Counted from the stretch's first letter, positions 8,447-16,210 are shown. The stretch: 64,000 nt of DNA from Sphingomonas sp. BT-65 (GCF_026107375.2 NZ_JAPCIA010000002.1:124001-188000); one strand, 5' to 3'. The notes: a model not told the origin generated them from the letters alone. Numbers and translations: made by a program.

Positions 8447-8584
8447 TCAAAGCAACAGATAAATGGCATAGATGATGATGATCGCCACCAGCGACACCGC
8501 GAGGATGTAGCGAGTCATGTGCGGCGTCGCACCAGCGCGGACGCGCTCCGTGTCGATGTGCATGGGTTCGTTCGGGTCGGCCAT
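8447..8584 (-). CDS. 45-aa single-pass membrane peptide
   Basis: A short ORF that starts ATG GCC GAC CCG and ends CTG TTG CTT TGA. The product begins MADPNEPMHIDTERVRAG, has a basic/polar N-terminal half and a strongly hydrophobic C-terminal helix (residues about 24-45, YILAVSLVAIIIIYAIYLLL) running to the end, a tail-anchor arrangement. It lies between phyR and ecfG in the same direction, 81 nt before ecfG, and may be co-transcribed. No strong ribosome site is seen. Function unknown. Confidence 0.55.
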   Translation of the reverse strand: MADPNEPMHIDTERVRAGATPHMTRYILAVSLVAIIIIYAIYLLL

Positions 8585-8648
8585 GCAGCATCAACACGCC
8601 AGAACCGTTTTGGCTCCGTAAGAAATGGAACTTTTGGGTGAGTACACC

Positions 8649-9449
8649 CTAGCCCGCCGGCACCGTCGATTGATCGAAGAACAGCGCCTGGCTGATCGCC
8701 GCCTTCACCGTCGAGCGCTGGAACGGCTTGGTGATCAGGAAGGTCGGCTCGGGCCGCTCGCCGGTCAGCAACCGCTCCGGGAAGGCGGTGATGAAGATCA
8801 CCGGCACACTGAACTGGGCGAGGATGTCCTTGACCGCATCGATGCCCGAGCTGTCGTCGGCGAGCTGGATGTCGGCGAGCACCAGCCCCGGCCGGTCCTC
8901 CATCGCCAGCGCAACCGCCTCGTCGCGGGTCACGGCGACGCCGGTCACCTCATGCCCCTGGTCGCGCACGATCGTCTCGAGGTCCATCGCGATCAGCGGC
9001 TCGTCCTCGATGATCAGCACACGCGCGCGGGTCTGGCTGTCGATCTCGGCCAGCGCCTCGGCGACGAGGCCGTCCACCGAATCCGGCGTCTCCTCGAGCA
9101 GATAGGCGGTATCCTCGCTGGTGAAGCCTTCCATCGCGGTCAGCAGCAGCGCCTGCCGCGACCGCGGGGCGAGCCGCGCGAGCCGGGCGCGGGCGATCGC
9201 CTCATTGTCGTTGGCGGTGTCGGCCTCCTCGGGATATTCCTCCAGATGGGTCGAGCCCCAGATCGCCTGGAAGGTGCGGTAGAGGCCGAGCCGCGGATCG
9301 ACGTCGCGCGGGAACTCCTCCGGCGCGGCGACGATGGCTTCCAGCGTGGCGCGGACATAGCGGTCGCCTTCCGCCTGGCTTCCGGTGAGCGCCCGCCCGT
9401 AGCGGCGCAGGAAGGGAAGATGCGGGGCGAGTTGCTGTCCAAGCGACAT
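8649..9449 (-). CDS. phyR: PhyR, anti-anti-sigma response regulator
   Basis: A 266-aa two-domain protein: an N-terminal EcfG-like sigma domain (residues 1-130, without DNA-binding function in the family) and a C-terminal receiver (about 142-255). Receiver residues are visible: Glu148/Asp149, phospho-acceptor Asp193 in VLADIQLAD, Thr221 and Lys241 (ITKPF). When phosphorylated it captures NepR and frees EcfG. The start is ATG at 9449 with GAAGGAGA upstream; longer frames from 9764 run into the nepR promoter region. Divergent from nepR. Confidence 0.96.
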   Translation of the reverse strand: MSLGQQLAPHLPFLRRYGRALTGSQAEGDRYVRATLEAIVAAPEEFPRDVDPRLGLYRTFQAIWGSTHLEEYPEEADTANDNEAIARARLARLAPRSRQALLLTAMEGFTSEDTAYLLEETPDSVDGLVAEALAEIDSQTRARVLIIEDEPLIAMDLETIVRDQGHEVTGVAVTRDEAVALAMEDRPGLVLADIQLADDSSGIDAVKDILAQFSVPVIFITAFPERLLTGERPEPTFLITKPFQRSTVKAAISQALFFDQSTVPAG

Positions 9450-9561
9450 GGTCTTGTCTGTCTCCTTCGGCGTTGCCGCCCTTGTGCTGAGCGCGCATCC
9501 GCATTGCAAGTAAAGCTGCTGGTCCGAAGGAATGCCCCTCCCCGGATTTCGCATCGCCTGT

Positions 9562-9586
9562 GGAACCAACGAGCCGCAAATTGGTT
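9562..9586 (+). promoter_or_regulatory. Putative EcfG promoter of nepR
   Basis: GGAAC at 9562-9566, a 16-nt spacer, then GGTT at 9583-9586. This is one mismatch from the GGAAC-N16-CGTT consensus of EcfG sigma factors and lies about 100 nt before nepR, fitting the autoregulation usual for this locus. Confidence 0.6.
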
Positions 9587-9684
9587 TCACGCGTCGAACA
9601 CGGTTGTATCCAGTGTTCCCGGCATCTTGCGGCCGGCGGCTTTTTTGTGCATCCGCCCATCCCGAGGGCTTTGAGGGGGACCAA

Positions 9685-9852
9685 GTGCGTTCGGCCGAGG
9701 AGAAGAAAAAAGAGCCGCTTGGGCGGACTGGCGGCGGGATGGCCACACGCAAGGATCGCAACATCGGCGAAGCTCTGCGCCGCGTCTATCAGGACGCCGC
9801 GGATGAAAGGGTCCCCGACGATCTGCTCGATCTCCTGAGCAAGCTCGATTAA
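9685..9852 (+). CDS. nepR: NepR anti-sigma factor
   Basis: A 55-aa protein. The conserved core IGEALRRVYQDAADERVP followed by DDLLDLLSKLD matches the two NepR helices that hold EcfG. The start is chosen as GTG at 9685, because GAGGGGG lies 5 nt upstream and the charged N-terminal segment suits the family; an ATG at 9739 would leave only 37 residues. It is divergent from phyR and 9 nt ahead of the sensor gene, with which it forms an operon. Confidence 0.9.
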   Translation: MRSAEEKKKEPLGRTGGGMATRKDRNIGEALRRVYQDAADERVPDDLLDLLSKLD

Positions 9853-9861
9853 CCATGCCCG

Positions 9862-11433
9862 ATGGACGGGGATGAACTGACACGCCGGGCTGGCGTCCGG
9901 CCCCTTGCCGCCATTGCGCGGATGCCGACCGGGGCCAAAGTCTTCCTGATCCTGAGCGCCGGGCTGCTGCCGCTGGCGCTGATTGCCTTCTTCGCCTCCC
10001 TCCAGACCACGCGCGTCGCCGACCAGGAGGTGCGCGGGCAGCTTCGTGTCGCGATCGCCGAATCCGCGCGCGCACTGCGCAGCGAACTTGCCTGGGAACT
10101 GCGCGAGCTGCGCAGCGCGCTTCCCGCCACGCGCGGCGCCGCGGCCAATTGCGGCCGGCTCGCCGGCGTGTTCGAGCCGCAGGCGATGAACGGGGTCCGC
10201 TACGCCCTGCTCGACAATAACCGCCGCCTGCTGTGCGGCGCGCCCCTTCCGTCGGCGAGCGGCGGAGCCCTGGCGAACGGCGAATCCGTCGTCCGCCTGC
10301 TGCCCGACTCCGGCGCGCAGATCGAGGTGGTAAGCCCGGATGGCTATATCGCGCGGGGTTTCTTCCCGACCGCCTTCCTGGCCACCTCCGCCGAACCGAG
10401 CGGGATGACGCGCGACTATGGCATCACGCTCGACGGGAACGAACAGTCGCTGGCGCTGCGGCGTCTGGCGTCGAGCGGGCCGCTCGACCGGCGCGAGACG
10501 CAACAGGTCGATCTCGGCGTGCAAGGGCTGACGCTGCGCATGGCCGTCGCCAGCGCGCCGATCACCTCCTCGATGGTCATTGCGGCACTGTCTCCGTTCC
10601 TGATGTGGCTGCTGGCCGCGGGGATCGCGTGGTTCGTGGTCGACCGCCTGCTGATCCGCCCGCTGCGCCGGCTGCGCACCACCGTCGGCGCCTACCAGCC
10701 GGGCGAACTGATCGAACCGGTTACCGGCAGCGACATCCCGGCGCAGGAGATCCGCGAGCTCGGCGACACCTTCCATGGCCTCAGCCGAACCGTCCAGGAT
10801 CACGAGCGTGATCTCGCCGAGGGCCTGTCGCGGCAGACCAAGCTGACCCGCGAGGTCCACCACCGGGTCAAGAACAACCTCCAGGTGATCGCCAGCCTGA
10901 TCAATTTTCACGCGCGCGGCGCAAGGGCGCCCGAGGCATTGTCCGCCTATGCCTCGATCCAGCGCCGGGTCGATGCGCTCGCGGTGGTGCATCGCCACCA
11001 TTATGCCGGGTTCGAGGAGACGCGCGGGATCGAGATCCGGCCGGTGATCGGCGAGCTCGCCGCGAACCTCCGCGCCACCGCGCCCGACGACGCGGCCGTC
11101 GGGATCGTGCTCGACATCGATCCCTGGCTGGTTTCGCAGGACAATGCCGTCGCAATCGCCTTCCTGATCACCGAGATCGTCGAGCTGGCGATGAATTCGA
11201 GCGCGGCGGCGCAGCTCCATATCTCGCTGAAGGAAGGGGCGGAGGAGCCGGGCCAGGCGATGCTCCGCATTCGTTCGGCGGCGCTGACGGAGGGCCCGGA
11301 ATTCTCGGACCTGCTCGAAAATCGCTATGGACGGGTGATCGGCGGCCTCGTCCGCCAGCTCCGCTCGCGGCTCGATCACGATGCGGTGGCGGGCAGTTTC
11401 GAGCTGCCCATCGTGGTCACCGGGCGGCTCTAA
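9862..11433 (+). CDS. PhyP-like HisKA_2 sensor histidine kinase/phosphatase
   Basis: A 523-aa membrane sensor. TM1 is about residues 26-46, an extracytoplasmic sensing region 47-237, TM2 about 238-260, then a HAMP-like linker. The HisKA_2 phospho-acceptor motif EVHHRVKNNLQVIASL has its His near residue 334. The ATPase part keeps an N-box-like segment (ITEIVELAMNSS) but shows no clear DxGxG or GxG lid motifs. In sphingomonads the sensor next to nepR (PhyP) acts on PhyR, mainly as a phosphatase; the degenerate ATP site agrees. It follows nepR by 9 nt. Confidence 0.85.
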   Translation: MDGDELTRRAGVRPLAAIARMPTGAKVFLILSAGLLPLALIAFFASLQTTRVADQEVRGQLRVAIAESARALRSELAWELRELRSALPATRGAAANCGRLAGVFEPQAMNGVRYALLDNNRRLLCGAPLPSASGGALANGESVVRLLPDSGAQIEVVSPDGYIARGFFPTAFLATSAEPSGMTRDYGITLDGNEQSLALRRLASSGPLDRRETQQVDLGVQGLTLRMAVASAPITSSMVIAALSPFLMWLLAAGIAWFVVDRLLIRPLRRLRTTVGAYQPGELIEPVTGSDIPAQEIRELGDTFHGLSRTVQDHERDLAEGLSRQTKLTREVHHRVKNNLQVIASLINFHARGARAPEALSAYASIQRRVDALAVVHRHHYAGFEETRGIEIRPVIGELAANLRATAPDDAAVGIVLDIDPWLVSQDNAVAIAFLITEIVELAMNSSAAAQLHISLKEGAEEPGQAMLRIRSAALTEGPEFSDLLENRYGRVIGGLVRQLRSRLDHDAVAGSFELPIVVTGRL

Positions 11434-11440
11434 AGGCGGA

Positions 11441-11561
11441 TTCAGCTTCGCTGAATCGCGGCACCAGCCCGCTCCCCCACCCGGCCACCCACGAGTGTAT
11501 CCTGATGGGTGGCCGGGTGGGGGAGCGGGCTGGTGCGGCCACGTTTCAGCTTTGCTGAAAC
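11441..11561. repeat. Triple hairpin cluster with a 31-bp perfect inverted repeat
   Basis: The centre is a perfect 31-bp inverted repeat (11461-11491 and 11506-11536) with a 14-nt loop. It is flanked on each side by a short palindrome of nearly the same sequence: TTCAGCTTCGCTGAA on the left and TTCAGCTTTGCTGAA on the right. An A-rich tract (11568-11585) follows. It lies 8-130 nt past the sensor gene. It could terminate or protect the nepR-sensor mRNA, or be a mobile palindromic unit. Confidence 0.85.
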
Positions 11562-11597
11562 AGACTCAAAAAAAATCAAAAAATTTTGCATCGGCGC

Positions 11598-11622
11598 GGA
11601 ACCAGGGGTCATGAGCGACGTT
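11598..11622 (+). promoter_or_regulatory. Consensus EcfG promoter
   Basis: GGAAC (11598-11602), a 16-nt spacer, then CGTT (11619-11622): an exact match to the EcfG consensus, in intergenic DNA next to the EcfG locus. No ORF starts within 190 nt downstream; a structured region ending in a terminator-like hairpin follows, suggesting a small RNA. Confidence 0.65.
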
Positions 11623-11628
11623 CTGCAC

Positions 11629-11732
11629 CTCGGATAGTGACCTTTTGCCCCCCCGCTCTCGCTATCCACGAAACAGGCCCGGACGCGTCAACCCTCCCCC
11701 CCCCCGGTGACGCGTCCGGGCCTAATTCTTTC
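11629..11732 (+). ncRNA. Candidate EcfG-dependent small RNA with two C-rich loops
   Basis: About 104 nt from the predicted start 7 nt past CGTT. Hairpin 1 pairs GGATAG (11632-11637) with CTATCC (11662-11667) and exposes a run of seven C (11648-11654). Hairpin 2 pairs GGCCCGGACGCGTCA (11676-11690) with TGACGCGTCCGGGCC (11708-11722); its loop holds a run of ten C. Hairpin 2 is followed by TAATTCTTTCTC, acting as terminator. C-rich loops are the target-binding part of stress sRNAs such as GsrN of Caulobacter and the CCUCCUCCC RNAs of Rhodobacter, which pair with G-rich ribosome sites. No meaningful ORF is present. The identification is inferred. Confidence 0.55.
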
Positions 11733-11820
11733 TCATTCCATCAGATAACGGCACCGCAACGGTTGCGGAACGAATCTCGCCGGTCGAGCATTGACCGTTC
11801 GCAACGAGTGGAGAAATACG

Positions 11821-11955
11821 ATGCGTAAGGTTCTTGCGATGGCGCTGATCGTCAGCGGCCTCGCTCTGTCGGCCTGCAATACGGTCGAAGGCGTCGGCAA
11901 GGACGTCAAATCGGCCGGCGACACCGTCGCCAAGACCGCCGACGGCGCCAAGTAA
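11821..11955 (+). CDS. Entericidin-like lipoprotein
   Basis: A 44-aa protein with a lipoprotein signal (MRKVLAMALIVSGLALSAC, lipobox LSAC with Cys19) and a short mature part with GVGKDVKSAGDTVAK spacing, typical of the entericidin EcnA/EcnB family. GGAG lies 7 nt before the ATG. It follows the candidate stress sRNA and its terminator; no good EcfG box lies immediately before it, so read-through or its own promoter is possible. Entericidin-type lipoproteins are often stress regulated. Confidence 0.85.
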   Translation: MRKVLAMALIVSGLALSACNTVEGVGKDVKSAGDTVAKTADGAK

Positions 11956-11967
11956 CTCAGTTCTAGA

Positions 11968-12750
11968 CTATTCCCCGGCGGCGGCTTCGGCCGCCGCTTC
12001 CTTTTCACGCCGCCGTCGCGTGAACCAGATCGCGACCAGCGACAGGAAATAGAGGCCGCACAGGGGCCCCGCGAGCAGCAGCTGCGAGCCGATATCGGGC
12101 GGGGTCAGCACCGCGGCGACCGCGAACGCCGCCACCACCGCATAGCGCCACGCGCCCTTCAGCTGCTCGAAGGTGACGATCCCCGCACGCTCGAGCAGCA
12201 TCAACAGCACCGGCAGCAGGAACGAGATGCCGAACGCGAACAGGAACTGCATCACGAAATCGAGATAATTGCCGACCGCGGGCAACGCCTCCTGCTTCAC
12301 CCCGCCGCCCAGGTCGCCCTCGAGGCCGAGCAGGAAATGGAGCGCCACGGGGATAGCGAAGAAATAGGCCAGCGCCGCACCCATCACGAACAGGATCGGC
12401 GTCGCCAGGATGAACGGCAGCAGCGCCTTCTTCTCCTTGCGGTAAAGGCCGGGCGCGACGAACTGCCAGAGCTGGTTGGCGATCACCGGGAACGACAGCA
12501 TCAGCGCGCCGAAGAAGCCGACCTTGATCTGGACCATGAAGGCTTCGAAGATCTGGGTGAACACCAGCCGGTCCTGTCCCGCCTCGGCCAGCGGCTGCAC
12601 CAGGAAGCCGAAGATCGGCCGCGCGAAATAGAAGCAGACCGCGAAGGTCGCCACCAGCGCGATGACGCAATAGAGCAGCCGCCGCCGCAGCTCGATCAGG
12701 TGATCGAGCAGCGGTGCCTCGGTGCCGGCGAGCTCGTCCTGATCGCTCAC
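11968..12750 (-). CDS. tatC: Twin-arginine translocase subunit TatC
   Basis: A 260-aa, six-helix membrane protein that binds twin-arginine signal peptides together with TatB. Family signatures seen are the N-terminal LLDHLIELRRRLLYC, FxFAR, and the GAALAYFFAIPVALHFL and LTPPDIGSQLLL segments. Its start ATG overlaps the tatB stop (ATGA). A substrate candidate is encoded in this window: the DUF1501 protein at 21135 has an RR signal. Confidence 0.96.
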   Translation of the reverse strand: MSDQDELAGTEAPLLDHLIELRRRLLYCVIALVATFAVCFYFARPIFGFLVQPLAEAGQDRLVFTQIFEAFMVQIKVGFFGALMLSFPVIANQLWQFVAPGLYRKEKKALLPFILATPILFVMGAALAYFFAIPVALHFLLGLEGDLGGGVKQEALPAVGNYLDFVMQFLFAFGISFLLPVLLMLLERAGIVTFEQLKGAWRYAVVAAFAVAAVLTPPDIGSQLLLAGPLCGLYFLSLVAIWFTRRRREKEAAAEAAAGE

Positions 12751-13181
12751 GATGCGGCCTTCTTGCGCGGCCCGCGCGGCTTGCGGGCGGGCTTGGCGGC
12801 GGGCTCGTCGAGCGCCGCATCGGCGGCTTCGGGCTTCAGCGCGGGCGGCTCGACCGTCGCCGGCGGCATATCCTCGGGCTCGACCGCCGCGGGGGCCGCG
12901 CCTTCGGGATTGGGGTCATAGACCGGCGCGGGCAGCGCCTTTTCGGGCGGATAATCGCGCATGATGCGCGCATTCTCTTCGGCCCATTTCTTTTCCATCT
13001 CGGCCAGTTCTGCTTCGCGGACCATGTTGTCGAAGCCGCTGCGGAACTGGCGCGCGACTCCGCGCGCCTTGCCGACCCAATGGCCGACGAAACGCATCGC
13101 TTTCGGCAAGTCCTTGGGCCCGATCACCAGCAGGGCGACGATCGCCACCACCAGGAATTCGGGCGCGTTGAAATCGAGCAT
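12747..13181 (-). CDS. tatB: Sec-independent translocase subunit TatB
   Basis: A 144-aa protein. The N-terminal helix (LDFNAPEFLVVAIVALLVIG) is followed by PKDLPKAMRFVGHWVGKAR, the amphipathic helix of TatB, and a long Pro/Ala/Glu-rich tail ending in Lys/Arg residues. It sits between tatA (46 nt gap) and tatC (4-nt overlap). The Glu in the first helix (APEFLVV) is typical of TatB. Confidence 0.93.
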   Translation of the reverse strand: MLDFNAPEFLVVAIVALLVIGPKDLPKAMRFVGHWVGKARGVARQFRSGFDNMVREAELAEMEKKWAEENARIMRDYPPEKALPAPVYDPNPEGAAPAAVEPEDMPPATVEPPALKPEAADAALDEPAAKPARKPRGPRKKAAS

Positions 13182-13227
13182 CTGGTCGCGCTACTCCGGC
13201 ATCGCCCGGACCCGCCGGGCGAGGGCC

Positions 13228-13467
13228 TCAGCGATCTTCGTGCGCCGGGCGCGTTTCGGTCTGCGCTTGCGGCTGCGGGTCGGCGACGCGCTTCGCCTCG
13301 ATCTTCTCGGCGGGCTTTGCCGTCTCGTCTTCCTCGGCCATGCCCTTCTTGAACTGCTTGATGCCCTTGGCCACGTCACCCATCATGTTCGAGAAGCGGC
13401 TGCCCCCGAACAGAAGGATCACGAGAACACCGACGATCAGCCAGTGCATCAGACTCATACCACCCAT
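13228..13467 (-). CDS. tatA: Sec-independent translocase subunit TatA
   Basis: A 79-aa pore-forming subunit. A single N-terminal helix ([18 protein letters not shown]) and the hinge/amphipathic helix with [14 protein letters not shown] are diagnostic. GGAGAG lies 6 nt before the ATG at 13467. First gene of tatABC, 28 nt after scpB. Confidence 0.93.
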   Translation of the reverse strand: MGGMSLMHWLIVGVLVILLFGGSRFSNMMGDVAKGIKQFKKGMAEEDETAKPAEKIEAKRVADPQPQAQTETRPAHEDR

Positions 13468-13495
13468 CGGAACTCTCCGTTGATTCCCGGGCTAT

Positions 13496-14089
13496 CTAGT
13501 CCTCTTCGTCAGTGGTTTCCATGTTTTCCGCATCGGAATGCGCAGCCTCGAACGCCAGGTCGACCGGATCGAGCAGTCCCGCCGCCCGCAGATCGTCGAT
13601 TCCGGGCAGATCGCGGCGGCTGGCGAGGCCGAAATGGGTGAGGAATTCCGCGGTCGTGGCGAACATCAGCGGCCGTCCGGGCACCTCGCGGCGGCCCGCC
13701 GGACGGATCCACCCCGCCTCCATCAGCACGTCGAGCGTGCCCTTCGAAATCTGCACGCCGCGGATCGCCTCGATCTCGGCGCGAGTCACCGGCTCGTGAT
13801 AGGCGATGATCGCGAGCGTCTCGATGCCGGCGCGGGAGAGCTTGCGGCTGTCCTCGCGGTCGCGGCGCAGGAAATTGGCGAGGTCGGCGGCGGTCTGGAA
13901 ATGCCAGCGCCCGCCGCGCTCGACCAGCTCGATCCCGCGACCGGCATAATGTTCCGCCAGCGCCCCCAGCGCCGCCGCGACGTCCGGTTCCTCGCCGACA
14001 TAGGCGCGGATATCCGCCACCGTCATCGGTTCCTCGGACGCGAACAGCACCGCCTCGATCGCCCGCATCGTCTCATCGGGCGGAGTCAC
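13496..14089 (-). CDS. scpB: Segregation and condensation protein B
   Basis: A 197-aa kleisin-associated winged-helix protein of the SMC-ScpAB condensin. Recognised by AIEAVLFASEEPMT near the start, LSRAGIETLAIIAYHEPVT and EIEAIRGV. The start is taken as GTG at 14089, overlapping the scpA stop as GTGA; an in-frame ATG at 14068 is the alternative. A longer open frame to 14824 is the out-of-frame shadow of scpA. Confidence 0.93.
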   Translation of the reverse strand: MTPPDETMRAIEAVLFASEEPMTVADIRAYVGEEPDVAAALGALAEHYAGRGIELVERGGRWHFQTAADLANFLRRDREDSRKLSRAGIETLAIIAYHEPVTRAEIEAIRGVQISKGTLDVLMEAGWIRPAGRREVPGRPLMFATTAEFLTHFGLASRRDLPGIDDLRAAGLLDPVDLAFEAAHSDAENMETTDEED

Positions 14090-14820
14090 GCCTGCGCCGC
14101 CTTGAGGTAAAGCGGCGCGAAGGCCGATTTCTGCCTGAGCTCGACCCGCCCCTGCCGCGCCAGCTCGAGCGCCGCGACGAAGGACGAGGCGAGCGCCGAC
14201 CTGCGGTACAAGCCCTCGGCGTCGGCGGGCAGGAAGCTCTCGATCGTCGACCAGTCGATCCGCTCGCCGACCAGTTCGGAGACGCGCACGATCGCATCTT
14301 CCAGCGTCATCACCGGCCGCACCGCCACCACGTGCATCACCGGCCGGGTGCGTGCGCTGATCTGGCCATAGGCAGCGATCAGGTCGTAGATCTCGGCCTG
14401 CCAGCGCGATTTGCGCACGACCTTGAGGCCCTCGGGCGCGCCGCGCGGGAACACGTCGCGCCCCATCCGGTCGCGCGCCACCAGCCGCGCCCCGGCCTCG
14501 CGCATCGCGTTCAACCGCTCGAGCCGCAGCTGCAGGCGCAGCGCCAGCTCCTCGGGGCTCGGCTCGATCTCGGGATCGCGCGGCAGCAGCAGCGCGGACT
14601 TGAGGTACGCCAGCCACGCCGCCATCACCAGATAGTCGGCGGCGACCTCGAGCTTGAGCTCGCGCGCCTCGTTCACATAAGTGAGATACTGGTCGACCAG
14701 CTGCAGGATCGAGAGCTGGCGCAGGTCGACCTTCTGGTTGCGGGCGAGCGCGAGCAGGAGGTCGAGCGGGCCCTCCCAGCCGTCGATGTCGATGGTGAGT
14801 GTTTCGGGGGAATCGGTCAT
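14086..14820 (-). CDS. scpA: Segregation and condensation protein A
   Basis: A 244-aa kleisin. The N-terminal WEGPLDLLLALARNQKVDL motif and ILQLVDQYLTYV are the SMC-binding signature; the C-terminal winged helix binds the other SMC head. The ribosome site GGGGAGG lies 5 nt upstream of the ATG and belongs to the end of palindromic repeat copy C, so the repeat provides the translation signal. Confidence 0.94.
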   Translation of the reverse strand: MTDSPETLTIDIDGWEGPLDLLLALARNQKVDLRQLSILQLVDQYLTYVNEARELKLEVAADYLVMAAWLAYLKSALLLPRDPEIEPSPEELALRLQLRLERLNAMREAGARLVARDRMGRDVFPRGAPEGLKVVRKSRWQAEIYDLIAAYGQISARTRPVMHVVAVRPVMTLEDAIVRVSELVGERIDWSTIESFLPADAEGLYRRSALASSFVAALELARQGRVELRQKSAFAPLYLKAAQA

Positions 14821-14821
14821 C

Positions 14822-14984
14822 CATTCCTCCCCTTCGGGGGAGGTGGCATCGCGAAGCGATGACGGAGGGGCCGCCGCGCAGACGGCGGAAACGGTGCCGC
14901 CGAGTACCGCCCTCTGCGGGGCGGCCCCTCCACCACTCGCTGCGCGAGTGGTCCCCCTCCCCTGAGCGAGCTCAGGGGAGGAAT
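14822..14984. repeat. Composite palindromic repeat, copy C
   Basis: A 163-bp element, the longest copy. It fills the whole gap between nagZ and scpA. Left block: GGCATCGCGAAGCGATGACGG; right block: CCACCACTCGCTGCGCGAGTGG; outer ends CATTCCTCCCC and GGGGAGGAAT. Its left end touches the scpA start codon and gives it a Shine-Dalgarno sequence. Confidence 0.85.
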
Positions 14985-14991
14985 TTGGGGC

Positions 14992-15993
14992 TCAAGCCAG
15001 CGCAAGAAGCTCATCCCGCTTGGCCAGCAGCGCATCCATCGGCGCTTCCTCGGGCCGCACGCTCGCCATCGCGCGTTCGAGCCGCGCCAGCGTCGCCGCA
15101 GGCGCGTCGCCCAGCCGCCCGGCGATCTCGACCATCTCGTCCATCCGCGCCCAGCAATCGAGCGCGACGTCGCAGCCCGCGGCGATCGCCGCCGCCGCCT
15201 TCTCGCCGGCAGTGCCCGACAGCGCCTTCATGTCGATATCGTCGGTCATCAGGAGCCCGTCGAAACCGATACGCCCGCGGATCACCTCGGCGATCACCGT
15301 CGGCGAGAGCGTCGCGGGCCGATCGGCGTCCCACGCCTCGAACACGACATGACAGGTCATCCCCATCGGCGCGCGGTTGAGCGTGCGGAACGGCTCGATA
15401 TCGCGCTCAAGCTCGGCGTCGGAGGCGCGCACCACCGGCAGTTCGTAATGGCTGTCGACCACGCCGCGGCCGTGGCCGGGCATGTGCTTGACCACGCCGA
15501 CCACCCCGCCCTTCGCCAGCCCATCGAGCATCGCGCGCCCGAGCGCCGCGACCTGCATCGGATCGCTGCCGAAGGTGCGCTCGCCCACCGCCGGGGTCGT
15601 CTCGGGCTGGCGCACGTCGAGCAAGGGCGCGCAGTTCACATTGACCCCGACCTCGGCCAGCATCAGCGCGAGCGCCTGGCCGTTCGCCCGCGCCGCCTCG
15701 ATCGCCGAGGAGGGCGCGAGGTCGTAGAGCTTGTCGAAGGCCGGACCGGCGGGAAAGGCGGGCCATTCGGGCGGCTGCATCCGCGCGACGCGTCCGCCCT
15801 CCTGGTCGATCAGGATCGGCACGTCGTCGCGGCCGGACAGCGTGCGCAGGCTGTCGGTGAGCGCCCGCATCTGCGCGCGCGTCTCGCAGTTGCGCTTGAA
15901 CAGGATGTAGCCGAGCGGATCGGCCTCACGGAAAAAGGCGCGTTCGTGGTCAGTGAGTTCAGGGCCGGACAGGCCGAAGATGACGGGCTTCAT
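14992..15993 (-). CDS. nagZ: Beta-N-acetylhexosaminidase NagZ (GH3)
   Basis: A 333-aa cytoplasmic glycoside hydrolase that removes GlcNAc from anhydro-muropeptides in cell-wall recycling. GH3 motifs are clear: ILIDQEGGRVARM, KHMPGHGRGVVDSH (with the flexible catalytic loop His/Asp), and LLMTDDIDMKAL with the nucleophile Asp. The start is ATG at 15993 with GGAGA upstream. It normally follows the SPOR gene; here an oppositely oriented two-gene insert separates them. Confidence 0.95.
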   Translation of the reverse strand: MKPVIFGLSGPELTDHERAFFREADPLGYILFKRNCETRAQMRALTDSLRTLSGRDDVPILIDQEGGRVARMQPPEWPAFPAGPAFDKLYDLAPSSAIEAARANGQALALMLAEVGVNVNCAPLLDVRQPETTPAVGERTFGSDPMQVAALGRAMLDGLAKGGVVGVVKHMPGHGRGVVDSHYELPVVRASDAELERDIEPFRTLNRAPMGMTCHVVFEAWDADRPATLSPTVIAEVIRGRIGFDGLLMTDDIDMKALSGTAGEKAAAAIAAGCDVALDCWARMDEMVEIAGRLGDAPAATLARLERAMASVRPEEAPMDALLAKRDELLALA

Positions 15994-16121
15994 GCCACGT
16001 CTCCGGCCAAGCGAGTTGACAAAGTTGACAGATACGCAGGCATTTGCGCGACCGAACCAAACCGACTGATCATCCGCCAACTAGATCAGGCGCAATCCAA
16101 CTTTTCCAGCGGAATCAGCTT

Positions 16122-16209
16122 AATTCCTCCCCCACCGGGGAGGTGGCATCGCGAAGCGATGACGGAGGGGCCGCCGTGCGTGAGCACGGCGGGCTGCGCC
16201 CAAATCCTC
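16122..16209. repeat. Palindromic repeat, left half only (copy D)
   Basis: Begins AATTCCTCCCCC and contains the same GGCATCGCGAAGCGATGACGG block as copy C, then GGAGGGGCCGCCG. It lacks the right block and closing palindrome, so it is a truncated copy. It lies between nagZ and the XRE gene. Confidence 0.75.
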
Positions 16210-16210
16210 A

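Noticed and set aside
9202..11379. A 725-aa minus-strand ORF across the nepR-sensor region
   Set aside because: It is antisense to phyP-like and nepR genes, has shadow-type composition, and no recognisable domain.
11767..11799. GGAAC ... CGTT just before the entericidin-like gene
   Set aside because: The spacer is 24 nt, too long for an EcfG promoter.
13496..14824. A single 442-aa ORF spanning scpB and part of scpA
   Set aside because: Its N-terminal half is an Arg/Ala-rich out-of-frame reading of scpA; scpB itself starts at the GTG overlapping the scpA stop.
16013..16036. Direct repeat TTGACAAAGTTGACA upstream of nagZ
   Set aside because: Only two short units without symmetry; could be chance or part of an unrelated promoter, so not listed as a feature.
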